In this document: positions 1 to 6,905 of the stretch, in pieces
Layout of the letters: each line of letters begins with the position of its first letter
Numbering within the stretch: position 1 is the first letter of the stretch
Origin: Desulfovibrio sp.
Lineage (GTDB): Bacteria; Desulfobacterota; Desulfovibrionia; Desulfovibrionales; Desulfovibrionaceae
DNA length: 14,702 bases
Reading direction: 5' to 3'
Assembly: GCF_019424165.1 (NCBI RefSeq)
Contig: NZ_JAHZAA010000025.1
Coordinates: 12,339 to 27,040, forward strand
The notes under the pieces: generated by a model
Database searches by the model: none
What the model was told of the DNA's origin: nothing
What the model saw: only the letters and a program-made list of their open reading frames with translations
Program-made: the position numbers and the translations under genes

Positions 1-118
1 TGGAACACCATTGGCAGCGCAGGGGGCAGCCTTTGAAAAACACCAGGGTGCGTATGCCCGGTCCGTCATACATATTGTATTTTTGTATGTTGAAAACTCT
101 GGCTTTTCTTTCAATCAC
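1..118 (-). CDS. cutD: CutD, choline TMA-lyase activating enzyme (5' end only, runs off window)
   Basis: This is the first 39 codons of a radical-SAM glycyl-radical-enzyme activase. Such enzymes use a [4Fe-4S] cluster and S-adenosylmethionine to install the glycyl radical on CutC. Read on the minus strand from a GTG at 118, the product contains MYDGPGIRTLVFFKGC followed by PLRCQWCS. The cluster ligands are C31, C35 and C38, giving the CX3CX2C signature, with the YDGPGIRT stretch typical of activases. AGGG about 8 nt upstream is a weak ribosome site. An in-frame GTG 27 nt further upstream is possible but less likely. The gene lies 107 nt downstream of cutC in the same direction, the expected cutC-cutD order. 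It is too short to appear in a length-filtered ORF list. Identity as an activase is very safe from the motif; CutD specifically follows from its neighbour. Confidence 0.9.
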   Translation of the reverse strand, partial: MIERKARVFNIQKYNMYDGPGIRTLVFFKGCPLRCQWCS

Positions 119-170
119 GATAACACCCTGCTGTAGGCGCTGCACCGCGCTGTCTATCGTTATCTTTCAT
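111..170 (-). other. 19-codon leader ORF overlapping the cutD start
   Basis: An ATG at 170 on the minus strand opens a 19-residue frame, MKDNDRQRGAAPTAGCYRD. Its TGA stop (113-111) lies inside the cutD start region, so the two frames overlap by 8 nt. It lies directly after the hairpin at 173-210. Such an overlap could couple cutD translation to a short leader, but the ribosome site is poor, since the only G-rich stretch is part of the hairpin stem. It could equally be a chance frame. Confidence 0.25.
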
Positions 171-172
171 TT

Positions 173-210
173 TGCCGCGCCCCCTCCACGAGAAAAAAGG
201 GGGCGCGGCA
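173..210 (-). promoter_or_regulatory. Strong cutC-cutD intercistronic hairpin
   Basis: The arms TGCCGCGCCCCC (173-184) and GGGGGCGCGGCA (199-210) are perfect 12-bp complements around a 14-nt loop. The hairpin sits 15 nt after the cutC stop. On the minus strand no U-tract follows the stem, so it is not a standard intrinsic terminator. A roadblock, processing site or 3'-end stabiliser for the cutC message fits better. It could lower cutD output relative to cutC, since an activase is needed in small amounts. Confidence 0.7.
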
Positions 211-225
211 TGTGCCGCATCCGGT

Positions 226-2772
226 CTAGAAGTGGCGCAGCACAGTTCTGCTGATGATTTCGTCCTGCACGTCCTTGCAAAGTTCCACAAAGAAGGCGCT
301 GTAGCCCGCCACACGGACCACAAGGTCGCGGTAGTCTTTGGGGTTCTGCTGGGCTTCAAGCATGGTCTTGTTGTCCAGATAGTTGAACTGCATTTCACCG
401 TTGCCAAGGATGCTGGCAGAGCGAATGAGGGTGATAATGCCCTGTTCGCCTTCGGGGGTATCCAGCAGCCCGGGCATGAGCTTGAAGTTATGCACCATGC
501 CGATGTTCATGTTGTCGTTGGACATCTTGGACACGCTCTTGATGATGGCCGTGGGACCCTTGTAGTCCGCACCCTGCGTGGGGCTGATGCCGTCGGAAAG
601 CGGCTGCCATGCCTTGCGGCCGCCAGCCGAAGCGCCCAGGAGCTGACCAAAGGGCGTGTTGTTGGAAATGGACAGCGTGCCGTGGCTCAGGACGGAATAG
701 AGTGTCCGGTACTTGCGATGCTCGCGCTCGGTAAAGGCGATGAGGTCCGCGGCGATATCGTCGGCATAGTCGTCATCGTTGCCGTACTTGGGCGCGGCAA
801 GGCAGTCGGCCAGCATGGCGTCATAGCCTTCAAAGTTGGCCTTAAGGGCCTCGTTAAGCTGCTGCAGGGTGTACTTTTTGTCGTCGTACACGAGCTTCTT
901 GATGGCAGCCATCGAGTCGGCGTAGGTTGCAAGGCCGCTCCAGATAACGCCGGGGCCGAAGTTGTACATGGCGCCGCCGGCGGCCACGTCGCGGCCTTTT
1001 TCCATGCAGCCCTCGTACATGATGGACATGAGCGGCTTGGGCGCCAGGTCGCGGTGAACGCGCTGGGAGATGACCGTAGCCACGCTGGACCATTTGGTGA
1101 TGTACTGGATCTGTTCCTTGACGGCTGCATCAAACTTTTCAAAAGTGTCGAACTGGCTCAGGTCGCCGAGGTCAGGGCAAACCTGTTTGCCAAACCAGAG
1201 GGGCACGCCGCGGTTGAGCACAAGCTCGATGCAGATGGGCCACTGGGTGTATGCCGTGGACGTCCACTGGTACAGGCGGCCGGATTTTTGCGGCTCCACG
1301 CAGCCCATGAGGCAGTAATCGCGGGCGTCTTCAATATCGACGCCCTTGGCCAGCATCATCTTGATGTGGGTGTCGTCAAAGTGTACCGCCGGAAAGCCCA
1401 TGCCCGAGCGGATGACGGACACGATTTTTTTCAGGTATTCCTGGGGCGAGGTATTATGCACGCGGGTAGCCAGTGAGGGCTGGTAAATGCGCACATGGCG
1501 CACCGCATCCATAAGCAGATAGGTCAGGTCGTTGGTGGCATCGCGTCCTTCACGGCTGACGCCGCCAACGCACATGTTGACGAAGGGCTGATAGCCGGCA
1601 AAGAATTTGGAGCTGCCTTCGCTGGTGAGCCACATCATTTCAGACATCTTGATGAGCATGCAGCCCGCGAGGTCAAAGGCTTCATAAGGCGTCATGCGGC
1701 CCGCCTCGATATCGGCCTTGTAGAAGGGGTACATATACTGGTCAACGCGGCCGATGGACATGCCGGTCTGGTTTTCTTCCACAACCAGCAGTGATTCCAC
1801 GGTCCACACTGCCTGGATAGCTTCCCAGAAAGTGGTGGGGGCATGGGCGGGAACGCGGGCGTTGACTTCGGCAATCTTGAGCAGTTCGGCCTTGCGCCTG
1901 GGATCGTTTTCACGGGCAGCCAGCTGGGCGGCGTATTCGGACATGCGCCGGGCATAGATCATGACGCCTTCGGTGGTTTCGATGACCGACTTGTAGAAGT
2001 ATATCTTGTCGATATCCTCGGGGCGGTCATAGCTCAACTGTGCCAGGTGTTCGCGGGCTTCGCGCTGAATGTCCAGCATGCCCTTCTTCATGAGAATGAC
2101 GTCGTAGCCGGGGTTGGAGTCACCGCCGCCGTTGAGGGCGTGGTAGGAGCAGTCGGACACATAGGATTCGCCCGAAAGTTCCCACAGACCCGCTTCGCGG
2201 TACTGGGCTTCGCAGTATTCGTCTACAGACTTGCCCGCCCAGTAGGGGAAGATTTCTTCACACAGGATTTTCTTGTCTTCTTCGGCAAGGTGGAAGGGGT
2301 CCTGGGCGCGGCTGTCAATGGTGTCCATCTCATCCCTGAGCCAGCGCCAGGAAATTTCGGGAGAAAAAGCACCGGCGCGGGGCGCGCCGTTAGGGGCGCC
2401 GACAATAAGTTCATGGTCCTGGATAACCAGCGGGGCGCTTTCGCAGCAATGGCGAAAGGCCGTAGCACGCAGCAGGATGCGCGGCATGCCGGGGTTTTCT
2501 TTGTCAATCTTGGTGATTGTGCGGGCGCGGTGAATGGTGATGCGCGGAACCTGCTTGAGGTAGTTTTCTTTCAGCAGCACATGGCGCTGCGTGGGACCCT
2601 CAGGAACGCCGGGGCCGGAATGGGCAGCGGGAGACGGCTGCGCCGCTGCGGCAGGGGCCGATTGGGCGGGCAGGGTGACAGTGGCAAAAATCTTGCGCAA
2701 CTGCTCGCGCTCTTCAGGCGAAAGGTTTTTGGTCACTTCCGCTATTTTACTCGAAAAATCATGAAGATCCAC
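226..2772 (-). CDS. cutC: CutC, choline trimethylamine-lyase (glycyl radical enzyme)
   Basis: CutC cleaves choline to trimethylamine and acetaldehyde inside a bacterial microcompartment, using a protein glycyl radical. The product is 848 aa, the length of the short, Desulfovibrio-type CutC. Visible active-site residues are Y210, D218, F397, C491 and E493 (in GCVEP), T504 and Y508. The radical glycine is G823 in RVAGYSAFF. Each is offset by +2 from the numbering I recall for Desulfovibrio alaskensis CutC (D216, C489, E491, G821). Residues 1-30 form an amphipathic helix of the encapsulation-peptide type, joined by an Ala/Pro-rich linker (about 31-60) to the barrel. The start is a GTG at 2772 with GGAGG seven bases upstream, and no ATG gives the family N-terminus. 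It follows the aldehyde dehydrogenase gene by 59 nt and precedes cutD. The residue set distinguishes it from pyruvate formate-lyase, diol dehydratase and isethionate lyase. Confidence 0.97.
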   Translation of the reverse strand: MDLHDFSSKIAEVTKNLSPEEREQLRKIFATVTLPAQSAPAAAAQPSPAAHSGPGVPEGPTQRHVLLKENYLKQVPRITIHRARTITKIDKENPGMPRILLRATAFRHCCESAPLVIQDHELIVGAPNGAPRAGAFSPEISWRWLRDEMDTIDSRAQDPFHLAEEDKKILCEEIFPYWAGKSVDEYCEAQYREAGLWELSGESYVSDCSYHALNGGGDSNPGYDVILMKKGMLDIQREAREHLAQLSYDRPEDIDKIYFYKSVIETTEGVMIYARRMSEYAAQLAARENDPRRKAELLKIAEVNARVPAHAPTTFWEAIQAVWTVESLLVVEENQTGMSIGRVDQYMYPFYKADIEAGRMTPYEAFDLAGCMLIKMSEMMWLTSEGSSKFFAGYQPFVNMCVGGVSREGRDATNDLTYLLMDAVRHVRIYQPSLATRVHNTSPQEYLKKIVSVIRSGMGFPAVHFDDTHIKMMLAKGVDIEDARDYCLMGCVEPQKSGRLYQWTSTAYTQWPICIELVLNRGVPLWFGKQVCPDLGDLSQFDTFEKFDAAVKEQIQYITKWSSVATVISQRVHRDLAPKPLMSIMYEGCMEKGRDVAAGGAMYNFGPGVIWSGLATYADSMAAIKKLVYDDKKYTLQQLNEALKANFEGYDAMLADCLAAPKYGNDDDYADDIAADLIAFTEREHRKYRTLYSVLSHGTLSISNNTPFGQLLGASAGGRKAWQPLSDGISPTQGADYKGPTAIIKSVSKMSNDNMNIGMVHNFKLMPGLLDTPEGEQGIITLIRSASILGNGEMQFNYLDNKTMLEAQQNPKDYRDLVVRVAGYSAFFVELCKDVQDEIISRTVLRHF

Positions 2773-2831
2773 GTTTTATCCTCCATATTCTGCGGTCAGA
2801 AGGGCCTGCGGGCTTGGTGTGTGGCCCGGGG

Positions 2832-4310
2832 TCAGCGGGCCTGGGGCAGAGTGCCCAGAGCCTCGCGCAGTACGCGTCTGAGCAGGTCAAAGTTCTGCTC
2901 GTTGCCGGTCGTGCCCCCGCCGGGAGCGGACGGTGCTGTGAAATCCGCCAGCTGGGCGAGATCACGCACGCCATAGCCTATCTTTCTGCGATAAATAAGA
3001 TTCATGGGCGAAATATTGTCTGATGTGATGCCGTAGCCCGCAATGCCGCTGCCCTGCGTCATGGCGGGGGTAAGGTTGGTTGTCAGGCCCATGCCGCCAA
3101 AAGCCGCACCGGTGTTGACCAGCAGGCGCGCCACAGGTTTTTTGAGGGCAAACTGGCGAATGACCTCTTCATCCCGGCTATGGATAGCCAGAGTTTGCGC
3201 ATGACGCTCCTGAAGCAGCAGTTCCACGCACTTCTCACAAGCATGCATCCAGTCAGGCTCCACGTAATAGCCAAGCACGGGCGAGAGCAGTTCCCTGACG
3301 TAGGGATCCTCGCCTGTGACATACTTGCGTTCGGCCATGAGCACCCTTGTACCGGCAGGGATGGAAAATCCGGCCTTGGCCGCAAGGGCGGCCGCAGACT
3401 GGCCCACCATATGGCGGTGGCGGCGTCCATCTTCATGAAAGAGCACCCGTGACAGGGCCTGCGTCTCAGCCTCGGTCATGAAGTACGCGCCCTTGTCCTG
3501 AAAGGCCCGGCGGGTCTGCCGCTCAACACAGCCATCCACAATGACGCACTGTTCGGCTGAAGGCGCCAGGCCGTTATCAAAGGTCTTGCTGGCGATAATA
3601 TGCTCTACGGCGGCAGGGATGTCGGCGCTGCGCTCGATGAAAACAGGCCCGTTGCCTGTGCCGCCATAGATAAGGGGCTTGCCGCTGGCGCGGGCAGACG
3701 CGAACATGCCGAGCACGCCCGTAACCATAACCAGGGCCACGCCGGGGTGGCGCATAAGCTCTTCCGTGCCGCTTTTTGCCACAATGTCCAGATAGGATAT
3801 GGCCCCTTCGGGCAGGCCGTGGGCCTGCCCGGCGGCAATCATGATGTTCAGGGCGTGGCGCATGCTGTCTACAGCGCGGGGATGAAGGGAGAAAATTATG
3901 GCATTGCCGGACTTGATAGCCAGCAGAACGTTGTAGATGGCGGTAGATACAGGGCTGGTCACCGGGCAGAGGGCCACAATGACGCCCAGAGGCACGCCGA
4001 CGTCATAAACGCCTTCCTGCTCCTGCCCGCCAAGGTAGCCGACACAGCGCATGCCGCGCAGGCTCTGACGTACCCGGCGACAGACAAAAAGGTTTTTGGC
4101 CATTTTGTCCTGCCAGCGGCCACAGTCGCTTTCTTCATGACACATGACGGCAAGGGACTGCGCATGCGTTTCCACAGCGTCGGCCATGGCTTCAACAATG
4201 CTGTCCAGGTTCTCTTGTGGCAGAGCGGCCAGTTTTTTACCGGCTTCAATGGCATTTTCGGCCAGAATGCGCGCCTGCTGTATAGATATGAGGTCCTTGT
4301 CGCCGATCAT
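2832..4310 (-). CDS. CutF-like CoA-acylating aldehyde dehydrogenase homologue, probably catalytically altered
   Basis: The 492-aa product belongs to the AdhE/EutE/PduP/CutF branch of aldehyde dehydrogenases. In choline microcompartments this branch converts acetaldehyde to acetyl-CoA with NAD. Family landmarks are GVPLGVIVALCPVTSPVSTA (107-124), NAIIFSLHPRA (136-146), the GGTGN nucleotide loop (216-220), SKTFDNG (241-247) and TSDN near the C-terminus. Two key positions differ. Where relatives have NxxxC, with the nucleophilic Cys seven residues after SKTFD, this protein has Pro250; the nearest Cys is C255. Where relatives have TNPTST, with the oxyanion-hole Asn, it has Ser119. The genomic codons (CCT for Pro250) read cleanly in frame, so no frameshift explains this. 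The C-terminus carries a Gly/Ser/Thr/Pro linker and an amphipathic helix (FDLLRRVLREALGTL), like an encapsulation peptide. GGAG lies seven bases before the ATG. Family call is firm; activity is doubtful. Confidence 0.85.
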   Translation of the reverse strand: MIGDKDLISIQQARILAENAIEAGKKLAALPQENLDSIVEAMADAVETHAQSLAVMCHEESDCGRWQDKMAKNLFVCRRVRQSLRGMRCVGYLGGQEQEGVYDVGVPLGVIVALCPVTSPVSTAIYNVLLAIKSGNAIIFSLHPRAVDSMRHALNIMIAAGQAHGLPEGAISYLDIVAKSGTEELMRHPGVALVMVTGVLGMFASARASGKPLIYGGTGNGPVFIERSADIPAAVEHIIASKTFDNGLAPSAEQCVIVDGCVERQTRRAFQDKGAYFMTEAETQALSRVLFHEDGRRHRHMVGQSAAALAAKAGFSIPAGTRVLMAERKYVTGEDPYVRELLSPVLGYYVEPDWMHACEKCVELLLQERHAQTLAIHSRDEEVIRQFALKKPVARLLVNTGAAFGGMGLTTNLTPAMTQGSGIAGYGITSDNISPMNLIYRRKIGYGVRDLAQLADFTAPSAPGGGTTGNEQNFDLLRRVLREALGTLPQAR

Positions 4311-4334
4311 GATGCTGCTCCGTGGTTGTGCCCG

Positions 4335-4931
4335 CTAGGCCAGGGCGTACCGCCGTACAAGTTTTACAAGATGCCGGTGAGGGGTGGGGATGACACAGGA
4401 ACTGTACACGTCGGCTCCCATATTTTTTACGGCCTTGACGCCAGCTTCCACAGCGGACTTGCAGGCCGCCACGTCACCCTGGACAAGAGCGGAACAGTAG
4501 CCCGAAGCCACGTTTTCGTAGCCGATAAGTTCCACATCGGCCGTCTTTATCATGGCGTCAGCCGCTTCCATAAGATAGACGATGCCAAAGGTTTCGATCA
4601 TGCCCAGTGAGCGCAGGCCGGGATCGTCCTCGGGTACGGAGTCCACAACGTGGGCCATGGCGATGCCGCCAACCCCGCGCACCGGGCGCGGCATGACGTT
4701 TTGCGCCGTGAGTTTGCCTATGGTGGCTGCGGCTGCGGCCCCGGCGGCCACAGAGGCCTGCACGGCTGCCACATCGCCCTTCACCATAATGGTTACAAGG
4801 GTAGAACCGACGTTTTCGTAAGCGATCAGTTCTACATCTGCAGCTTTGAGCATGTTGTCCGCCCCATAAATGGCAGGCACCATCCCCAGCGTTTCAATGA
4901 GGCCGAGGGCCTCCTCACCTGCATACAGCAT
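4335..4931 (-). CDS. Tandem-domain microcompartment shell protein (BMC-T)
   Basis: The 198-aa product has two BMC domains in tandem, about residues 6-85 and 107-188. Each begins with the [SA]LG[ML]IET signature and contains ADVELI[AG]YENV and GDVAA. Three copies would form a pseudohexameric tile of the shell that encloses CutC. The pore-loop segments are ENVGS (39-43) and ENVAS (139-143). C146 lies just past the second pore loop and C157 and C179 are also in domain 2. I chose the ATG at 4931 because GGAG lies five bases upstream and the BMC domain starts at once. A TTG at 4964 in the same frame would add 11 residues without an obvious ribosome site. It is the first gene after the long-spacer promoter at 5002-5032 and lies 24 nt before the aldehyde dehydrogenase gene. 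PduT-like and EutL-like tiles are related; the absence of a long permuted insertion favours the PduT/single-stack type. Confidence 0.9.
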   Translation of the reverse strand: MLYAGEEALGLIETLGMVPAIYGADNMLKAADVELIAYENVGSTLVTIMVKGDVAAVQASVAAGAAAAATIGKLTAQNVMPRPVRGVGGIAMAHVVDSVPEDDPGLRSLGMIETFGIVYLMEAADAMIKTADVELIGYENVASGYCSALVQGDVAACKSAVEAGVKAVKNMGADVYSSCVIPTPHRHLVKLVRRYALA

Positions 4932-5001
4932 ACACGCTCCATGAGCTTCGTATTTGTGCCGCAAGCCACCTTGGCGGCCGTGAAAATAATTCTTATCTTC
5001 G

Positions 5002-5032
5002 TTGTAACCTTTCCCCTATGGGGCAAGGTCAA
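5002..5032 (-). promoter_or_regulatory. MerR-type promoter of the cut operon
   Basis: On the minus strand a -35 box TTGACC (5032-5027) and a -10 box TTACAA (5007-5002) are separated by 19 bp, two more than the sigma70 optimum. The spacer is filled by a dyad with arms ACCTTTCCCC (5007-5016) and GGGGCAAGGT (5020-5029) around TAT, with one mismatch in ten. A 19-20 bp spacer with a central dyad is the hallmark of promoters activated by DNA distortion by MerR-family proteins. It lies about 70 nt upstream of the BMC-T start. Confidence 0.75.
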
Positions 5033-5374
5033 GGCCTTTTCGAATTTTTTGGTATAAAAATTTCAGTTTCATAAGATTTTTTTTGATTATTTTATTGTTC
5101 GGCAAATAAATCAGCCATATGCGAATAAACAGTGTTGCTGGAATTTTTTTTGAGACAAGAACGGTCCGCCGCATGCGGGAGGAACCTGTGCGGAACCTGT
5201 CAGGTGATTGCGCAGTTCAATTGCACAGTGTTTTTCAGGATATTTGTGTAGAAGTGCGACTGTTTCTGCAAAGATACGCAGCGCGTTTCTGGTTCGGCAT
5301 TATGTATGTTTTTATGTGGCGCCTATTGGATGTTTTATGAATAAGTAGTGTTTTATCATCGAGTTACAAAAACA

Positions 5375-5387
5375 TCCCCATTGGGGA
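5375..5387. repeat. 13-nt perfect palindrome TCCCCATTGGGGA
   Basis: Six-base arms flank a single central T. The CCCC-N3-GGGG core is the same as in the dyad inside the cut promoter at 5007-5029, but the outer CTT/AAG bases of that dyad are not kept. It may be an auxiliary site for the same regulator or a site for another protein. Confidence 0.4.
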
Positions 5388-5582
5388 ACCCTGGAGCATG
5401 CACGCAAATAAAAGGCTTGTTCAGTTCCCGCGCAGGGGATGGATAAAAGGAAAAAGGCAGGGTTAGCGCTATTTTTGAGCAGCGTGTCTCAAGTTGTTTT
5501 TTTCAATGACGCCTTTGGGTATGCACTGAGAGACTGGATTGATTTTTTTGAAATACATATAAAATACATCATGTTATGTTTT

Positions 5583-5615
5583 TGTTGGGAGGTGGCACAT
5601 AAGCGTTGCCCAACA
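5583..5615. repeat. Inverted repeat TGTTGGG/CCCAACA
   Basis: Perfect 7-bp arms (5583-5589 and 5609-5615) flank 19 nt, about 70 nt upstream of the transporter promoter. No U-tract follows on either strand, so it is more likely a protein-binding site than a terminator. Confidence 0.35.
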
Positions 5616-5682
5616 TAATTGTTGAGGATTTTTCTCAGTCAATAAAAAATGGAATTTTATGCGTCATATTTTATGAACTCTA

Positions 5683-5713
5683 TTGACCTTCCTGCTTGGG
5701 GTAAGCTTATGGT
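5683..5713 (+). promoter_or_regulatory. Long-spacer promoter of the transporter gene, possibly MerR-controlled
   Basis: TTGACC (5683-5688) and TATGGT (5708-5713) are separated by exactly 19 bp, as in the divergent cut promoter with the same -35 hexamer. The spacer dyad is weaker: ACCTTCC on the left and GGGGTAAGCT on the right pair at only about six of eleven positions. The implied 5' leader is about 80 nt. Shared control by one MerR protein is an inference. Confidence 0.5.
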
Positions 5714-5801
5714 GGAAGTAATTGGGCGTAGCGGCTTTGCCGGGGCAAGGACGTTTTCCGCCATATCACACCATATTATCAGTGCAGAGAAGGAGTAGGT
5801 C

Positions 5802-6899
5802 ATGGAGCACACGGCACAACCCTCCGGGGTTTCCGGCCTGGGCGGATCCGAGGCGGCCCTTGAGGCCAAAACAAAACTGACGAGCAGCTTCAGGCGGCGC
5901 GGCGTATTCACCGCAACCATGTCGGGGGTTTCTTACGGCACCTATACTGCCTTTATGACCCTGGCCATGACCATGGGCGTGTGGGGCGTGTGGTATGGGG
6001 GAGAGTCGGGGCTTTCGGATTTTTCCGTCATGTTTCTTCTGGGGGCGCTGGGCGCGGCCGTTACTGATGCCTGCAGCGCTTTTTGGGCCGTGCTTATTGC
6101 CATAGGCAAGGGCAAGCTGGGCGACTTTTTCCGCTGCCTGCGCACCAAACCCGGCGCCATTCTTATTGGCGTGGCTATTATCGGCGGGCCTCTGGCGAGC
6201 ACCTGCTACGTGCTCGGCCTGCAAAGCGCCGGGTCTATCATTGTGCCCATCAGCGCGCTTTGCCCGGCCATCGGGACCATTCTGAGCCGTATTCTTTTCA
6301 AGCAGGCGATTTCTGCCCGCATGGCTCTGGGTATTTTCATCTGCTTTTCCGCCAGCGCCATGATCGGCAGCACCGGCCTTGCCGAAAACGCGCCACCGAA
6401 CCTTTTTCTTGGCCTGACCTTTGGTTTTCTGGCCGCTTTCGGCTGGGGGCTTGAGGGCTGCGTGGGCGGTTACGCCACTTCCATGATTGACCCTGAAATC
6501 GGCATCACCATCCGCCAGGTCACCTCTGCTGTGACCAACCTTTGCATTCTGGTTCCCCTTTTCGCCCTTGTCGGCGGCGACAGCGCCTTTTTCATGATCA
6601 AGACCGCCTTTACCGATACCGCCGCCATGCCCTGGTTCCTCGTAGCCGGCTTTGGCGCGTACTTTGCGTTCATGCTCTGGTACAAGGGCAACGCCATGTG
6701 CGGTACCGGACTTGGCATGTCGTGCAACGGCGCCTTCTCGTTCTGGGGTCCCTTCTTCTGCTGGCTTGTGCTCGGCCTGTGGTTCGGTATTGACGGCTAT
6801 GCGCTGGCGCCCCTGGTGTGGATTGCCGCGGTCATCATGGTGGTCGGTATCTTTATTATCGCTGTCAATCCGTTGGATTTCTTCAGGAAGAAGAGGTAA
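5802..6899 (+). CDS. DMT-superfamily (EamA/RhaT-like) inner-membrane transporter
   Basis: The 365-aa product has a polar N-terminal tail of about 37 residues and then roughly ten hydrophobic segments, ending in a basic FFRKKR tail. The length and the two-halves arrangement fit the drug/metabolite transporter superfamily, nearer to the RhaT sugar:proton symporter branch than to the 110-aa SMR proteins often found in cut clusters. SVIVP-like text (SIIVPISALCPAIGTILSR) after the fourth segment is typical of EamA half-repeats. AGGAG at 5791-5795 supports the ATG. Its position, divergent from the cut operon behind a matching long-spacer promoter, suggests import of choline or export of an amine product, but the substrate cannot be read from sequence. 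The next gene starts 6 nt after its stop, so the two are co-translated. Confidence 0.75.
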   Translation: MEHTAQPSGVSGLGGSEAALEAKTKLTSSFRRRGVFTATMSGVSYGTYTAFMTLAMTMGVWGVWYGGESGLSDFSVMFLLGALGAAVTDACSAFWAVLIAIGKGKLGDFFRCLRTKPGAILIGVAIIGGPLASTCYVLGLQSAGSIIVPISALCPAIGTILSRILFKQAISARMALGIFICFSASAMIGSTGLAENAPPNLFLGLTFGFLAAFGWGLEGCVGGYATSMIDPEIGITIRQVTSAVTNLCILVPLFALVGGDSAFFMIKTAFTDTAAMPWFLVAGFGAYFAFMLWYKGNAMCGTGLGMSCNGAFSFWGPFFCWLVLGLWFGIDGYALAPLVWIAAVIMVVGIFIIAVNPLDFFRKKR

Positions 6900-6905
6900 T
6901 TCGTC

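Larger units (their letters stand above)
4932..5801. other. 870-nt divergent intergenic region between cut operon and transporter gene
   Basis: No convincing gene is present. Each end carries a promoter with a 19-bp spacer (listed separately). In between are a perfect palindrome TCCCCATTGGGGA (5375-5387), a direct repeat of GGAACCTGT (5181-5189 and 5192-5200) running into the palindrome ACCTGTCAGGT (5195-5205), and an inverted repeat TGTTGGG/CCCAACA (5583-5589 and 5609-5615). Stretches around 5040-5120 and 5520-5680 are strongly AT-rich. The size and the number of symmetric elements suggest more than one regulator binds here. Confidence 0.6.

Noticed and set aside
172..4610. Long plus-strand frames opposite cutC and the aldehyde dehydrogenase (172-1476, 1843-2976, 3600-4610)
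   Set aside because: They are antisense shadows of well-recognised GC-rich genes, with low-complexity Val/Gly/His-rich products and no motifs.
4932..4964. TTG start at 4964 for the BMC-T protein
   Set aside because: The ATG at 4931 has GGAG at proper spacing and begins the BMC domain directly.
5119..5340. 73-codon plus-strand frame in the divergent intergenic region
   Set aside because: It has no ribosome site, an odd composition rich in Arg and aromatic residues, no recognisable motif, and lies in a region full of regulatory symmetry.
5594..5610. Sigma54-like promoter TGGCAC...TTGC upstream of the transporter gene
   Set aside because: The GG and GC elements are separated by 12 nt instead of the required 10, so sigma54 would not recognise it.
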